A stretch of 64,000 bases of DNA from Pedobacter sp. KBW06 (GTDB taxonomy: Bacteria > Bacteroidota > Bacteroidia > Sphingobacteriales > Sphingobacteriaceae), in the NCBI RefSeq assembly GCF_003852525.1, contig NZ_QAJL01000004.1, positions 622,457-686,456 of the forward strand, given 5' to 3'. Numbering within the stretch: the first letter of the stretch is position 1; the number at the start of each line of letters is the position of its first letter. The position numbers were made by a program, and so were the translations under genes. Positions 17,165 to 25,275 of this stretch are shown here, piece by piece. The notes under the pieces are model-generated. The model made no database searches, was not told the DNA's origin, and saw only the letters and a list, made by a program, of their open reading frames with translations.

Positions 17165-18442
17165 TTAGTGAAACTGTGCTGTTTCCGTACTGTCTTTCAT
17201 CGCCATAGTAGAGGCGGTTCCCTGCTGTACGGTACTCTGTACGCAATCGAAATAACCGGTCCCCACAAAGGTCTGGTGTTTCACTGCTTTAAAACCATGT
17301 TCCTGCAATGCAAATTCCCTTTGCTGCAATTTAGAAAAACCAGCCATCCCACTTTGTTTATACGATTGAGACAATTCAAACATGGAGGTATTTAAAGCAT
17401 GGAAACCGGCTAGTGTAATGAACTGAAACCGATATCCTAAAGCCGCAAGATCTTCCCGGAATGTTTCCATCTCTTCTTCTGTCAGGTGTTTGCTCCAATT
17501 GAAAGATGGGGAGCAGTTATAAGCGAGAAGTTTCCCCGGATAAGCAGCGTGAATGGCTTCAGCAAAAGCTTTTGCTATCGCAAGATCGGGTTGCGAAGTC
17601 TCCATCCAGATCATATCCGCATAGGGAGCATACGACAAACCACGTGAAATACATTGTTCCAATCCATTCCTTACCGAATAAAATCCTTCATTGGTGCGTT
17701 CTCCGGTAATAAATCCCTGATCTCTTACATCGATATCAGAGGTGATCAGATTTGCCGCCTCTGCATCTGTACGTGCAATAATGATGGTGGAAACATTCAT
17801 GACATCTGCTGCCAGTCTTGCTGCAATTAATTTGTTAACCGCCTCCTGCGTGGGAACCAAAACCTTTCCACCCAAATGCCCGCATTTCTTTGCCGAAGAC
17901 AGCTGATCCTCAAAATGAACCCCGGATGCCCCGCTTTCGATCATTGCTTTCATTAATTCGAATGCATTCAAATTACCACCAAAACCAGCCTCGGCATCCG
18001 CAACAATAGGTGCCATCCAGTCTTTCGAGTTATCTCCGTTCACTGAATCAATCTGTTCACAACGCAATAAAGCATTATTAATCCTTTTCACGACATCAGG
18101 TACTGAATTCACGGGATACAGAGATTGATCCGGATACATCGTTCCGGAGGAATTGGCATCAGCTGCAACCTGCCATCCGCTCAGGTAAATCGCATCCAAT
18201 CCTGCCGCCACTTCCTGCACGGCCTGATTTCCTGTCAGCGCGCCCAAAGCCGCAACATATGACTGGGCTTTCAATTTATCCCATAATTTCTCTGCACCCT
18301 TCCTGGCCAAAGTATATTCAATTTCTACTTTACTGCGCAATTTCAAAACTTCTTCTGCGGTATAAGGCCGATTGATCCCCTCCCATCTTGGGTTGGTTTG
18401 CCATTCAGTAAATAATCGGGTTGCTCTATGATCTGTTCCCAT
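17165..18442 (-). CDS. aceA: Isocitrate lyase
   Basis: 425 residues. It splits isocitrate into glyoxylate and succinate, the first glyoxylate-shunt step, in the cytoplasm. The catalytic loop KKCGH is at residues 185-189 with Cys187 as the base. WMAPIVADAEAGFGG (metal-binding Asp residues) and ASGVHFEDQ precede it, and the C-terminal LAYNCSPSFNWSKH is the second substrate-binding segment. Length is close to E. coli AceA. It is 37 bp downstream of malate synthase on the same strand, so the pair form an aceBA operon divergent from a RamB-like regulator. Acetate or fatty-acid use is the expected physiological context. Confidence 0.96.
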   Translation of the reverse strand: MGTDHRATRLFTEWQTNPRWEGINRPYTAEEVLKLRSKVEIEYTLARKGAEKLWDKLKAQSYVAALGALTGNQAVQEVAAGLDAIYLSGWQVAADANSSGTMYPDQSLYPVNSVPDVVKRINNALLRCEQIDSVNGDNSKDWMAPIVADAEAGFGGNLNAFELMKAMIESGASGVHFEDQLSSAKKCGHLGGKVLVPTQEAVNKLIAARLAADVMNVSTIIIARTDAEAANLITSDIDVRDQGFITGERTNEGFYSVRNGLEQCISRGLSYAPYADMIWMETSQPDLAIAKAFAEAIHAAYPGKLLAYNCSPSFNWSKHLTEEEMETFREDLAALGYRFQFITLAGFHALNTSMFELSQSYKQSGMAGFSKLQQREFALQEHGFKAVKHQTFVGTGYFDCVQSTVQQGTASTMAMKDSTETAQFH

Positions 18443-18479
18443 TGTGGTTCGTTTTTAGGTTAACATTTACATTGATTTT

Positions 18480-20195
18480 TTATATGGTTATTGTTTTTTC
18501 TTCAGCTACAAAAAGAGAGGCCTCACTTTCAGGCTCCCGGACTTCTTCTTCACAGACTTTCTTCTCATCATTAGAAAGGATGAGTTCATAGCCTGGCAGG
18601 GTGAGAAAGTCAACCCATTTATTCTGAACAATCAGTTTATTGAAAATGCAGATCGCCTGAACGTATTGTCCTTCCTGATAAGCTTTACTCCCAACGGTGC
18701 TTCTGATTTGTTCAATCTCATCATCTCTCATGTCTTCATATAGGCTGTGATCAATGATTCTGCCATCTGCTAAACTGGCCCTATTGTGCAACCATTGCCA
18801 AACCTGTGTGCGACAAATTTCTGCAGTAGCAGCATCTTCCATCAGGTTATAAATGGCTGCCGCGCCATTTCCACGAAGCCAGTTTTCGAGATACAAAATT
18901 CCCACATTGATGTTCTGCCTTAATCCCTCTTCGGTAATCGTTCCCTCGGGCAATTGCAACAATTCGTCTGCTGTACAGATAAAATCTTCCCGTTTTACAT
19001 GAAGCTGATTTGGTGTTTTCATGCCTGCGTCAAATATTTCCTTCGCAATGGCAACCAACCCAGGATGTGCAACCCAGGTTCCGTCATGCCCATCTGTTAC
19101 TTCACGCAACTTGTCTGCTTTTACCTTTTTTATAGCAGCCTCGTTAGCAACTTCATTATTTTTGATTGGAATTTGTGCCGCCATTCCCCCGATGGCATGA
19201 GCACCACGGTTATGACAGGTTTTTATCACCAGCTGGGTATATGCCCGCATAAAAGGGACGGTCATATTTACCTGTGAACGGTCTGGAAAAACATATCCCG
19301 GAATGTTCCTGAACTTTTTAATAAAGGAGAATATATAGTCCCAGCGCCCACAATTCATCCCTGCAGAATGATCTTTCAACTCGAACAATATTTCATTCAA
19401 TTGAAATGGGGCAAGAATGGTTTCTACCAGCACAGTTGCCTTGATGCTTCCATAAGCCACATCACAATATTCCTGTGCAAATACAAATACATCATTCCAA
19501 AGCCTGGCTTCTCTATGACTTTCTAATTTTGGCAAATAAAAGTATGGCCCCGCTCCTTTTTTCAAGAGTGTTTTGGCATTATGAAAAAAGTAAAGTCCAA
19601 AATCAAATAAGCTTCCACTGATAGGTTCTCCGTTAATTTCAACATGTTTTTCTTCCAAATGCCAGCCTCTGGGACGAACAAATAAAGTAGCAGTACGTTC
19701 ATTTAACCTATATTCTTTGCCGTTATCCGGATTTACGAAACTGATTGAACGGTTAATTGCATCCCGCAAATTAATCTGACCACCAATGACGTTCTCCCAG
19801 CTTGGGGAGTTGCTATCTTCAAAATCAGCCATAAAAACATTAGCACCGGAGTTCATTGCATTGATGATCATCTTCCGGTCAACAGGTCCGGTAATCTCCA
19901 CCCTACGGTCTTGAATATCTTCAGGTACAGGAGCAATTTGCCATTCACTGCTTCTTATTTCTGCGGTTTCCGGAAGAAAACGAGGTTTCCATCCGGCATC
20001 AATTTTTTGCTGCACGACATCCCTTTCTCTTAATAGGGCCTTGCGCTGCACATTAAAATGGAGGTGCAATGCCTTAATAAACTGCAGTGCATCATCCCCA
20101 AGTATTTCCTGGTAAGCTTCCTGGAACGGAGCTTTAATGGTCATGCCCTCCGGGGCAGGATTCCATTTGTTGGGTTGGTTCATAATTGATGTCAT
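18480..20195 (-). CDS. aceB: Malate synthase A
   Basis: 571 residues, slightly longer than E. coli AceB. It condenses glyoxylate with acetyl-CoA to malate, completing the shunt. Family features: VFMADFEDSNSPSWENV, the catalytic Arg region FVRPRGWHLEEKHV, SLFDFGLYFFHNAKTL, the metal-binding VLVETILAPFQLNEI, and HDGTWVAHPGLV. The last 35 residues are acidic and unlike the core, probably a flexible tail. It is the first gene of the aceBA transcript. The upstream 101 bp holds a perfect palindrome and a divergent regulator gene. Confidence 0.96.
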   Translation of the reverse strand: MTSIMNQPNKWNPAPEGMTIKAPFQEAYQEILGDDALQFIKALHLHFNVQRKALLRERDVVQQKIDAGWKPRFLPETAEIRSSEWQIAPVPEDIQDRRVEITGPVDRKMIINAMNSGANVFMADFEDSNSPSWENVIGGQINLRDAINRSISFVNPDNGKEYRLNERTATLFVRPRGWHLEEKHVEINGEPISGSLFDFGLYFFHNAKTLLKKGAGPYFYLPKLESHREARLWNDVFVFAQEYCDVAYGSIKATVLVETILAPFQLNEILFELKDHSAGMNCGRWDYIFSFIKKFRNIPGYVFPDRSQVNMTVPFMRAYTQLVIKTCHNRGAHAIGGMAAQIPIKNNEVANEAAIKKVKADKLREVTDGHDGTWVAHPGLVAIAKEIFDAGMKTPNQLHVKREDFICTADELLQLPEGTITEEGLRQNINVGILYLENWLRGNGAAAIYNLMEDAATAEICRTQVWQWLHNRASLADGRIIDHSLYEDMRDDEIEQIRSTVGSKAYQEGQYVQAICIFNKLIVQNKWVDFLTLPGYELILSNDEKKVCEEEVREPESEASLFVAEEKTITI

Positions 20196-20231
20196 GGTTG
20201 TAAGTTTTAGACAAGATACGGATTATTCTCA

Positions 20232-20252
20232 ATTAGCGAAATATTCGCTAAT
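20232..20252. promoter_or_regulatory. Perfect palindrome in the aceB/regulator intergenic region (candidate operator)
   Basis: The 9-bp arms ATTAGCGAA (20232-20240) and TTCGCTAAT (20244-20252) flank ATA. It sits 36 bp from the aceB start and about 45 bp from the regulator start. A near-copy of one arm, TTCGTTAAA, occurs at 20262-20270. It is best read as a binding site of the adjacent HTH regulator. Confidence 0.65.
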
Positions 20253-20296
20253 ATTTTTTTTTTCGTTAAACACGTTCTTTTTCCTATTTTAGCCAT

Positions 20297-21775
20297 ATGA
20301 TAACCGACAATGATAGTGTACGCTTGATTTTAGGCCTGAAAGTGAAAGCTTTACGCCAGGAAAAAGGGCTCTCTTACCAGCAACTTGCGGAGAAAACAGG
20401 CATGTCTCTCTCTTATGTACATGATATTGAGACCGGAAAAAAGTTCCCAAAGGCAGATAAAATACTCTCGCTCGCTAAAATTCTGGGGGTAGATTATGAT
20501 TATCTGGTATCTTTAAGAGCCAGTAAAAAGCTCCAGCCGATTATCGACCTGATCAATTCTGACTTTATCAATGCAGTGCCCTGGGAACATTTCGGACTAA
20601 CCCCTGCTTCTCTTCTGGATCTCTTTTCCAACACACCAGATAAAGTAACCGCTTTCATCAGCACGCTGCTTAAAATCTCCAGAAGCTATCAGTTATCAAA
20701 AGAAAACTTCTATAATGCTGCCCTTCGTTCCTATCAGGACCTTCATGACAATTATTTTGAAGATCTTGAAGATGCCGTAAGGAACTTCAGAGCGGAATAT
20801 CAATGGGGAGAAGATCTCAAAATTGAAGCCCCGCTTCTGGAAGCCATTTTAAATAAAATGGGCATTCAGGTAAACCGCAAGCGGATGAATACCATGGATG
20901 CATTGCAGGGATTACGCTCATTTTACGCTGCAGCAAGCAAAACATTTTACATCAATAAAGGCATGAGCCCTGCTCAGGAGAAATTTCTACTGGCCCGGGA
21001 AATCGCATTTCAGCACCTAAAGATTACTGAAAGGCCTTATGAAACCATTATTCAGCACAGCGATTCCTTTGACATGATGCTAAACAACTTCAACGCTTCC
21101 TACTTTGGAGTTGCGCTGCTGATGCAGGAAGAAAAATTCGTGGAGGATGTAAAATACATTATGATGCAAACGAAATGGGATGATAAAGCATGGATTAACC
21201 TCTGGACTCAGTATGATGTAACCCCTGAAATGCTGGTACAAAGACTCACCAATATACTACCGAAACATTTCAGCATCGATCAGCTTTTCTTTTTGCGGAT
21301 CTCAGGAGAGATAAAAAAAGATGAATTTGAAATCACTAAAGAACTGCACCTTTCTCAGCTCCATAATCCTCATGCCAATGCCACTCATGAACATTATTGT
21401 CGCCGATGGGTTTCTATCAATTCCCTGAAGCACACCGCGAACCTGGTTTCTGCAAAAAAATACAAACATCCCATCGTTGAAGCCCAAATATCCCAATATT
21501 GGCAGACACACAACCGCTATCTATGTATTTCTATTTCAAAGCCAACAGGAAAAGGGAATGAAATGATCAGTGTAACGCTTGGATTATTAATAGACCAGAA
21601 GCTGCTGCAGGCGATGTCTTTTGTAAATGATACCGCCATTCCTGTAAAAACAGTCCACACCACCTGCGAGCGCTGCGGAATCATGGACTGCATGGAAAGG
21701 GCAACTCCACCCACTGAAATCCTCAAAGAACAAAAACAGGAAAAGATCAGTAACGCATTAAAACAACTCCAATAA
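20297..21775 (+). CDS. HTH XRE-family regulator, RamB-like (short-chain acyl/glyoxylate regulator)
   Basis: 492 residues. Residues 10-65 are an HTH_3 domain (LRQEKGLSYQQLAEKTGMS, YVHDIETGKKFPKADKILSL). The middle region resembles the IrrE/ImmA-like part of the RamB group but lacks an HExxH zinc motif (REIAFQHLK is at that place). The C-terminus carries a cysteine cluster, Cys457, Cys460 and Cys465 in CERCGIMDCMER, typical of DUF2083-type regulators. RamB in actinobacteria controls aceA/aceB and acetate genes; the divergent position here makes the same job likely. It probably binds the palindrome at 20232-20252. The effector, presumably an acyl-CoA or related metabolite, is inference. Confidence 0.85.
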   Translation: MITDNDSVRLILGLKVKALRQEKGLSYQQLAEKTGMSLSYVHDIETGKKFPKADKILSLAKILGVDYDYLVSLRASKKLQPIIDLINSDFINAVPWEHFGLTPASLLDLFSNTPDKVTAFISTLLKISRSYQLSKENFYNAALRSYQDLHDNYFEDLEDAVRNFRAEYQWGEDLKIEAPLLEAILNKMGIQVNRKRMNTMDALQGLRSFYAAASKTFYINKGMSPAQEKFLLAREIAFQHLKITERPYETIIQHSDSFDMMLNNFNASYFGVALLMQEEKFVEDVKYIMMQTKWDDKAWINLWTQYDVTPEMLVQRLTNILPKHFSIDQLFFLRISGEIKKDEFEITKELHLSQLHNPHANATHEHYCRRWVSINSLKHTANLVSAKKYKHPIVEAQISQYWQTHNRYLCISISKPTGKGNEMISVTLGLLIDQKLLQAMSFVNDTAIPVKTVHTTCERCGIMDCMERATPPTEILKEQKQEKISNALKQLQ

Positions 21776-21781
21776 TAAAGA

Positions 21782-22477
21782 ATGAGTCTTTACAAAACCA
21801 TCGTTTTTTTATTTCTGACCCTCGCCATACCCCCTGCAGTAAACGCCCAAAGCAAGCTGATATTTAACGAAACGTTTAGAAAAGAGGACCTTCAGAAAAA
21901 CTGGCTTACCCTAAACGGTAAATGGGAGGTTAAAGATTCAAGCATTCAGGGAAATAAGGATGCAAACTGGGCTATTTTACTCTGCAACAAACCCCTTCCC
22001 GAAAATTATATCCTCACCTTCTCTTCCCTGGCAGAACCAGAGACCTATTTATTCGAGGTGATGCTCAACCTGAATCGCAATAAATTTCTGGGTATTTTGT
22101 TAAACCAGTTTGAGAATAGAGTAGCCATTGAAGATCGTGGACTTTTCGCCAACGTGGATATGACCGGAAGTTTCATACATAGTGTCGGCCATATCGGGAC
22201 CATGCCTAAAGTAGAAAGACCTAAAGAACATACCTGGCAGGACTGGAAAATACAAAGATCCGGAAATGAATTCTTTATTTGGATCAATCAGGAAGCAATT
22301 ACGTCATTTAAAGATTCAACAGGTTTTGTGAAACCAAAAGGACAATTTGGCTTTGCGATAAACGGAAAGGGAGCCATCAGAGAAGTGAAACTCATGAAAA
22401 CAAAAGGAGACAATAGCCTCCCTCCTAAAGATTTTAAAGGGAAATCCAGGATCAAACCATTTTTTGTCTTTGAATAA
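21782..22477 (+). CDS. Secreted protein with DUF1080/LamG-like jelly-roll fold
   Basis: 231 residues with a signal peptide ending PPAVNAQ. The pattern LIFNETFRKEDLQKNWLTLNGKWEVKDSSIQG is that of the DUF1080 (3-keto-disaccharide hydrolase) and concanavalin-like glucanase group. The later segments HTWQDWKIQRSGNEFFIWINQE and GQFGFAINGKGAIREVKL match its final strands. It should fold as a beta sandwich in the periplasm or outside the cell. I see no certain catalytic set, so binding or hydrolysis cannot be decided. It starts 6 bp after the regulator gene, so the two may be co-transcribed, though no functional link is evident. Confidence 0.7.
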   Translation: MSLYKTIVFLFLTLAIPPAVNAQSKLIFNETFRKEDLQKNWLTLNGKWEVKDSSIQGNKDANWAILLCNKPLPENYILTFSSLAEPETYLFEVMLNLNRNKFLGILLNQFENRVAIEDRGLFANVDMTGSFIHSVGHIGTMPKVERPKEHTWQDWKIQRSGNEFFIWINQEAITSFKDSTGFVKPKGQFGFAINGKGAIREVKLMKTKGDNSLPPKDFKGKSRIKPFFVFE

Positions 22478-22664
22478 CATTAGAAAACCAACACAGGTAA
22501 ATAAATCAGACAGGAGCAGTAGAGAGAAAGCCCGGATAAGGGCTGTTTTAGGCCCGCTGTGACAAAATAAAAGCAAATTGGGCCAATATCCTACAAATTC
22601 ATAAAACATCGCCCTTCCTCACCCATAATCAAAAAATAAGCGGCTGCCAGGTTCATTTACAGTA

Positions 22665-22717
22665 CAAAAAACAAAAAGGGCTTTAAACATAATGTTTAAA
22701 GCCCTTTTTGTTTTTTG
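22665..22717 (-). terminator. Very long perfect hairpin downstream of tRNA-Ser (bidirectional terminator)
   Basis: Two 26-bp arms (22665-22690 and 22692-22717) are exact reverse complements around one base. The core is GGGCTTTAAACAT/ATGTTTAAAGCCC and the outer parts are A- and T-rich, so each strand ends in a T run. It lies 11 bp past the 3' end of tRNA-Ser on the minus strand and about 190 bp past the gene ending at 22477 on the plus strand. Confidence 0.85.
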
Positions 22718-22727
22718 CTTAAATCTG

Positions 22728-22815
22728 CGGAGAGAGAGGGATTCGAACCCTCGATACCCTTTTGAGGTATACACACTTTCCAGGCGTGCTCCTTCAACCA
22801 CTCGGACACCTCTCC
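22728..22815 (-). tRNA. tRNA-Ser (anticodon GGA)
   Basis: 88 nt on the minus strand. Acceptor 5' GGAGAGG pairs with the 3' TCTCTCC (one G-T pair). The anticodon stem is CACGC/GTGTG around the loop CTGGAAA, giving GGA, which reads UCC and UCU. A long variable arm (TATACC...GGGTAT) marks a class II tRNA, and the T loop is GGTTCGAATCC. The discriminator is G and no CCA is encoded. It is followed by a long terminator. Confidence 0.97.
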
Positions 22816-22862
22816 TTTTTGCGGATTGCAAAAGTAGAAAAAAAATTGAATGCTACAGCATT

Positions 22863-24293
22863 TTAATCAATAACTGTAATTTTTAACATATTGGTCTTTC
22901 CTTTTCTTTCCATTGGAATGGCCGCAGTGTTGATAATTACATCACCTTTTTTGATCATTTTATGCTTTTTAAGCAGGTTATTCACATCCTGAATGGTTTC
23001 ATCAGTACTTTCAAATTTATCGTAATAGAAGCCCTGAACACCCCATAGTAAGCTCACCGTATTTAACAGCGCAAGGTTACTTGTGAAAATATAAGTTAAA
23101 GCTTTAGGCCTGTGGCTCGAGATTTCAAAAGCGGTATATCCGCTTAAAGTCATCGACACAATACCCACTGCATTGGTTTGTTTTGACAAGAAGCAGGCAG
23201 TATCACAAATTGCATCGCTCAGGAAGCTCTCAGACTTAGGTTTAAGGAACTTTTCCGGGTGAAACGGATAATTGTTCACCTCAATGTTCTGAATGATTTT
23301 CTGCATGGTCTCGATCACAATCAGCGGAAATTCACCTACTGACGTTTCACCACTTAGCATCACTGCATCTGCACCATCAAGCACTGAATTGGCCACATCA
23401 TTCACCTCAGCACGTGTTGGCCTTGGTGTAGTGATCATACTTTCCAGCATTTGAGTTGCAATAATTACAGGTTTAGAAGCCGCTCTGCATTTCTGAACGA
23501 TCATTTTTTGCAACAATGGAACTTCTTCCATCGGCATTTCAACTCCAAGGTCACCACGGGCAACCATAATTCCGTCCGAAACTGCGATGATTTCATCAAT
23601 ATTGGCAATTGCCTCAGGTTTTTCGATTTTAGCGATTACACGGGCAGTTTTACCTCTTTGTTTGATGATATCTTTCAACTCTACGATGTCTTCTGCGTTA
23701 CGAACAAAAGAAAGTCCGATCCATTCTACATCGTTTTCGAGAACAAACTCTAAATTTTTACGGTCTTCAACTGTAAGTGAAGGGATAGAAACTTTAGTAT
23801 TTGGAAGGTTTACCCCTTTTCTTGAAGTCAGAATTCCACCATGAACAATCTCACAAACGACCTCATCAACAAGGTTGGTTTCGATCACACGCATCTGCAG
23901 TTTACCATCGTCCAAAAGGATAATTTCTCCTGCTTTTACATCCTTTGGAAAGGTCTCATAAGTGATGTAAATACGCTCTTCATTCCCGATACATTCCTTT
24001 GTGGTAATGACCGTTCTGTTTCCGTTAACTAAATGAATACCACCATCTTTAACCATTCCAATCCTAATCTTAGGACCTTGTAAATCAGCAAGGATACCTA
24101 CGTTATAATTGTGTTTTTTATTAAGACTGCGGATGGTATCCAGGACCTCCTGGTGATCTGCCTGAGAACCGTGTGAAAAATTTAATCTGCACACGTCCAG
24201 TCCGGCGTTAAACATACTAAATAAAACTTCTGGTTTAGCTGAAGCAGGACCGAGCGTCGCTACGATTTTTGTTCTAGAATGAAATGGTTTCAT
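22863..24293 (-). CDS. pyk: Pyruvate kinase
   Basis: 476 residues. It transfers phosphate from phosphoenolpyruvate to ADP, the last step of glycolysis. Visible motifs: TKIVATLGPASAKPE at the start, FSHGSQADHQ, VARGDLGVEMP in the active-site region, MLESMITTPRPTRAEVNDVANSVLDGADAVMLSGETSVG, and the allosteric C-domain. It is preceded on the same strand by an IPExxxVDY-family gene 139 bp away, a pairing often seen in Bacteroidota. A -7-like TATATTTG lies about 100 bp upstream of the start, so pyk can be transcribed alone. Confidence 0.96.
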   Translation of the reverse strand: MKPFHSRTKIVATLGPASAKPEVLFSMFNAGLDVCRLNFSHGSQADHQEVLDTIRSLNKKHNYNVGILADLQGPKIRIGMVKDGGIHLVNGNRTVITTKECIGNEERIYITYETFPKDVKAGEIILLDDGKLQMRVIETNLVDEVVCEIVHGGILTSRKGVNLPNTKVSIPSLTVEDRKNLEFVLENDVEWIGLSFVRNAEDIVELKDIIKQRGKTARVIAKIEKPEAIANIDEIIAVSDGIMVARGDLGVEMPMEEVPLLQKMIVQKCRAASKPVIIATQMLESMITTPRPTRAEVNDVANSVLDGADAVMLSGETSVGEFPLIVIETMQKIIQNIEVNNYPFHPEKFLKPKSESFLSDAICDTACFLSKQTNAVGIVSMTLSGYTAFEISSHRPKALTYIFTSNLALLNTVSLLWGVQGFYYDKFESTDETIQDVNNLLKKHKMIKKGDVIINTAAIPMERKGKTNMLKITVID

Positions 24294-24395
24294 TTTGGTT
24301 ATTTAAAATTTATATGTACCAACAAAATGAAGGTTTTGATGTCAAAAACCAATGTTGGCCTGGTTATTAATATTTTTTTTCTGATGTTGTAAAAT

Positions 24396-24403
24396 CAAAT
24401 ATA
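24396..24403 (-). promoter_or_regulatory. Candidate -7 element of pyk
   Basis: The minus strand reads TATATTTG here, a full TAnnTTTG match about 100 bp upstream of the pyk start. No clear -33 TTTG is seen at the usual spacing. Confidence 0.4.
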
Positions 24404-24432
24404 GTGTATTTAATACACCTTCAATATAAAAT

Positions 24433-24852
24433 TTACATTACCAAATTCTCACGGGACCTCAATTTACGTGGATCTATCTGCGCAGCCACCTGAATATCAG
24501 CGAGTTTATTTAATCCTGCAAGAATAAAATTAAGGTCTTCTTTGTCAATATACTGATGAATAATCATAAAAAAATCGACCTTATTCATTTCGGGAATTAA
24601 AAATCCTTCGGCGTTTCGGTTGCTGATGATATAATATTCAATTTCCCCCTGTTCAACAAAAAAATAATACTTGGAAAAAGCCAGAGGATTCTCATCAATA
24701 TTGAAGTAAACCTCGTGATCATCAATCTTTTCGAAATCAAAATTCAGGCTGGTATTGACCTTATGACAGAGCACATAATCCTTCAAAGAGGCCGTAATAG
24801 CGATTAAAACGAAGTCAAGATCTAAGGATAGTTTTAAATAAGTTTTGTTCAA
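24433..24852 (-). CDS. IPExxxVDY family protein
   Basis: 139 residues, cytoplasmic, no signal peptide or membrane segment. It contains the family signature as LIPEMNKVDFF (residues about 100-110), with Phe in place of the usual final Tyr. The rest is a mix of beta strands (YLKLSLDLDFVLIAITA, YYFFVEQGEIEYYIISN) and a C-terminal helix. The family is restricted to Bacteroidota and has no established function that I know. Its recurring place beside pyk suggests a link to central metabolism, but that is inference from context only. Confidence 0.82.
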   Translation of the reverse strand: MNKTYLKLSLDLDFVLIAITASLKDYVLCHKVNTSLNFDFEKIDDHEVYFNIDENPLAFSKYYFFVEQGEIEYYIISNRNAEGFLIPEMNKVDFFMIIHQYIDKEDLNFILAGLNKLADIQVAAQIDPRKLRSRENLVM

Positions 24853-24945
24853 AACACGCTTTTTTAGGGAAATACAAAATTATAAAACTAATTTTACATT
24901 GATGTTCAAAATAAAAACATTAAAATTGGAAGAGAAATAAAAACA

Positions 24946-24976
24946 TTTGAAATGTGTAAATATTTATTTTTCTTTG
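24946..24976 (+). promoter_or_regulatory. Promoter of acpP-fabF
   Basis: A -33 TTTG (24946-24949) and a -7 TTTCTTTG (24969-24976) have exactly 19 bp between them, the spacing of Bacteroidota housekeeping promoters. The -7 differs from consensus only in T for A. The predicted start is about 30 bp before the acpP ATG. Confidence 0.65.
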
Positions 24977-25010
24977 CACTGAATTATTTAACCATTAAAT
25001 TATAAACATT

Positions 25011-25247
25011 ATGTCTGATATTGCTTCAAGAGTTAAGGCTATTATCGTTGAAAAATTAGGTGTGGATGAAAACGAAGTTACACCAGAGGCTTCTTTCACT
25101 AACGACTTGGGTGCGGATTCTTTAGATACAGTTGAACTTATTATGGAGTTCGAAAAAGAATTCAATGTAGCGATTCCTGATGATCAGGCTGAAACTATTG
25201 GTACTGTTGGTCAAGCAATTGCTTACTTAGAGAAAAACGTTAAGTAA
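25011..25247 (+). CDS. acpP: Acyl carrier protein
   Basis: 78 residues, highly acidic, four-helix carrier. Ser37 in GADSLDTVEL is the attachment site for 4'-phosphopantetheine. It carries growing acyl chains between fatty-acid synthase enzymes in the cytoplasm. It is the first gene of an acpP-fabF-rnc run, with a 28-bp gap to fabF, an arrangement common across bacteria. A well-spaced promoter lies upstream. Confidence 0.97.
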   Translation: MSDIASRVKAIIVEKLGVDENEVTPEASFTNDLGADSLDTVELIMEFEKEFNVAIPDDQAETIGTVGQAIAYLEKNVK

Positions 25248-25275
25248 AAATACGGTCTCCGTATAATCCGTATAA

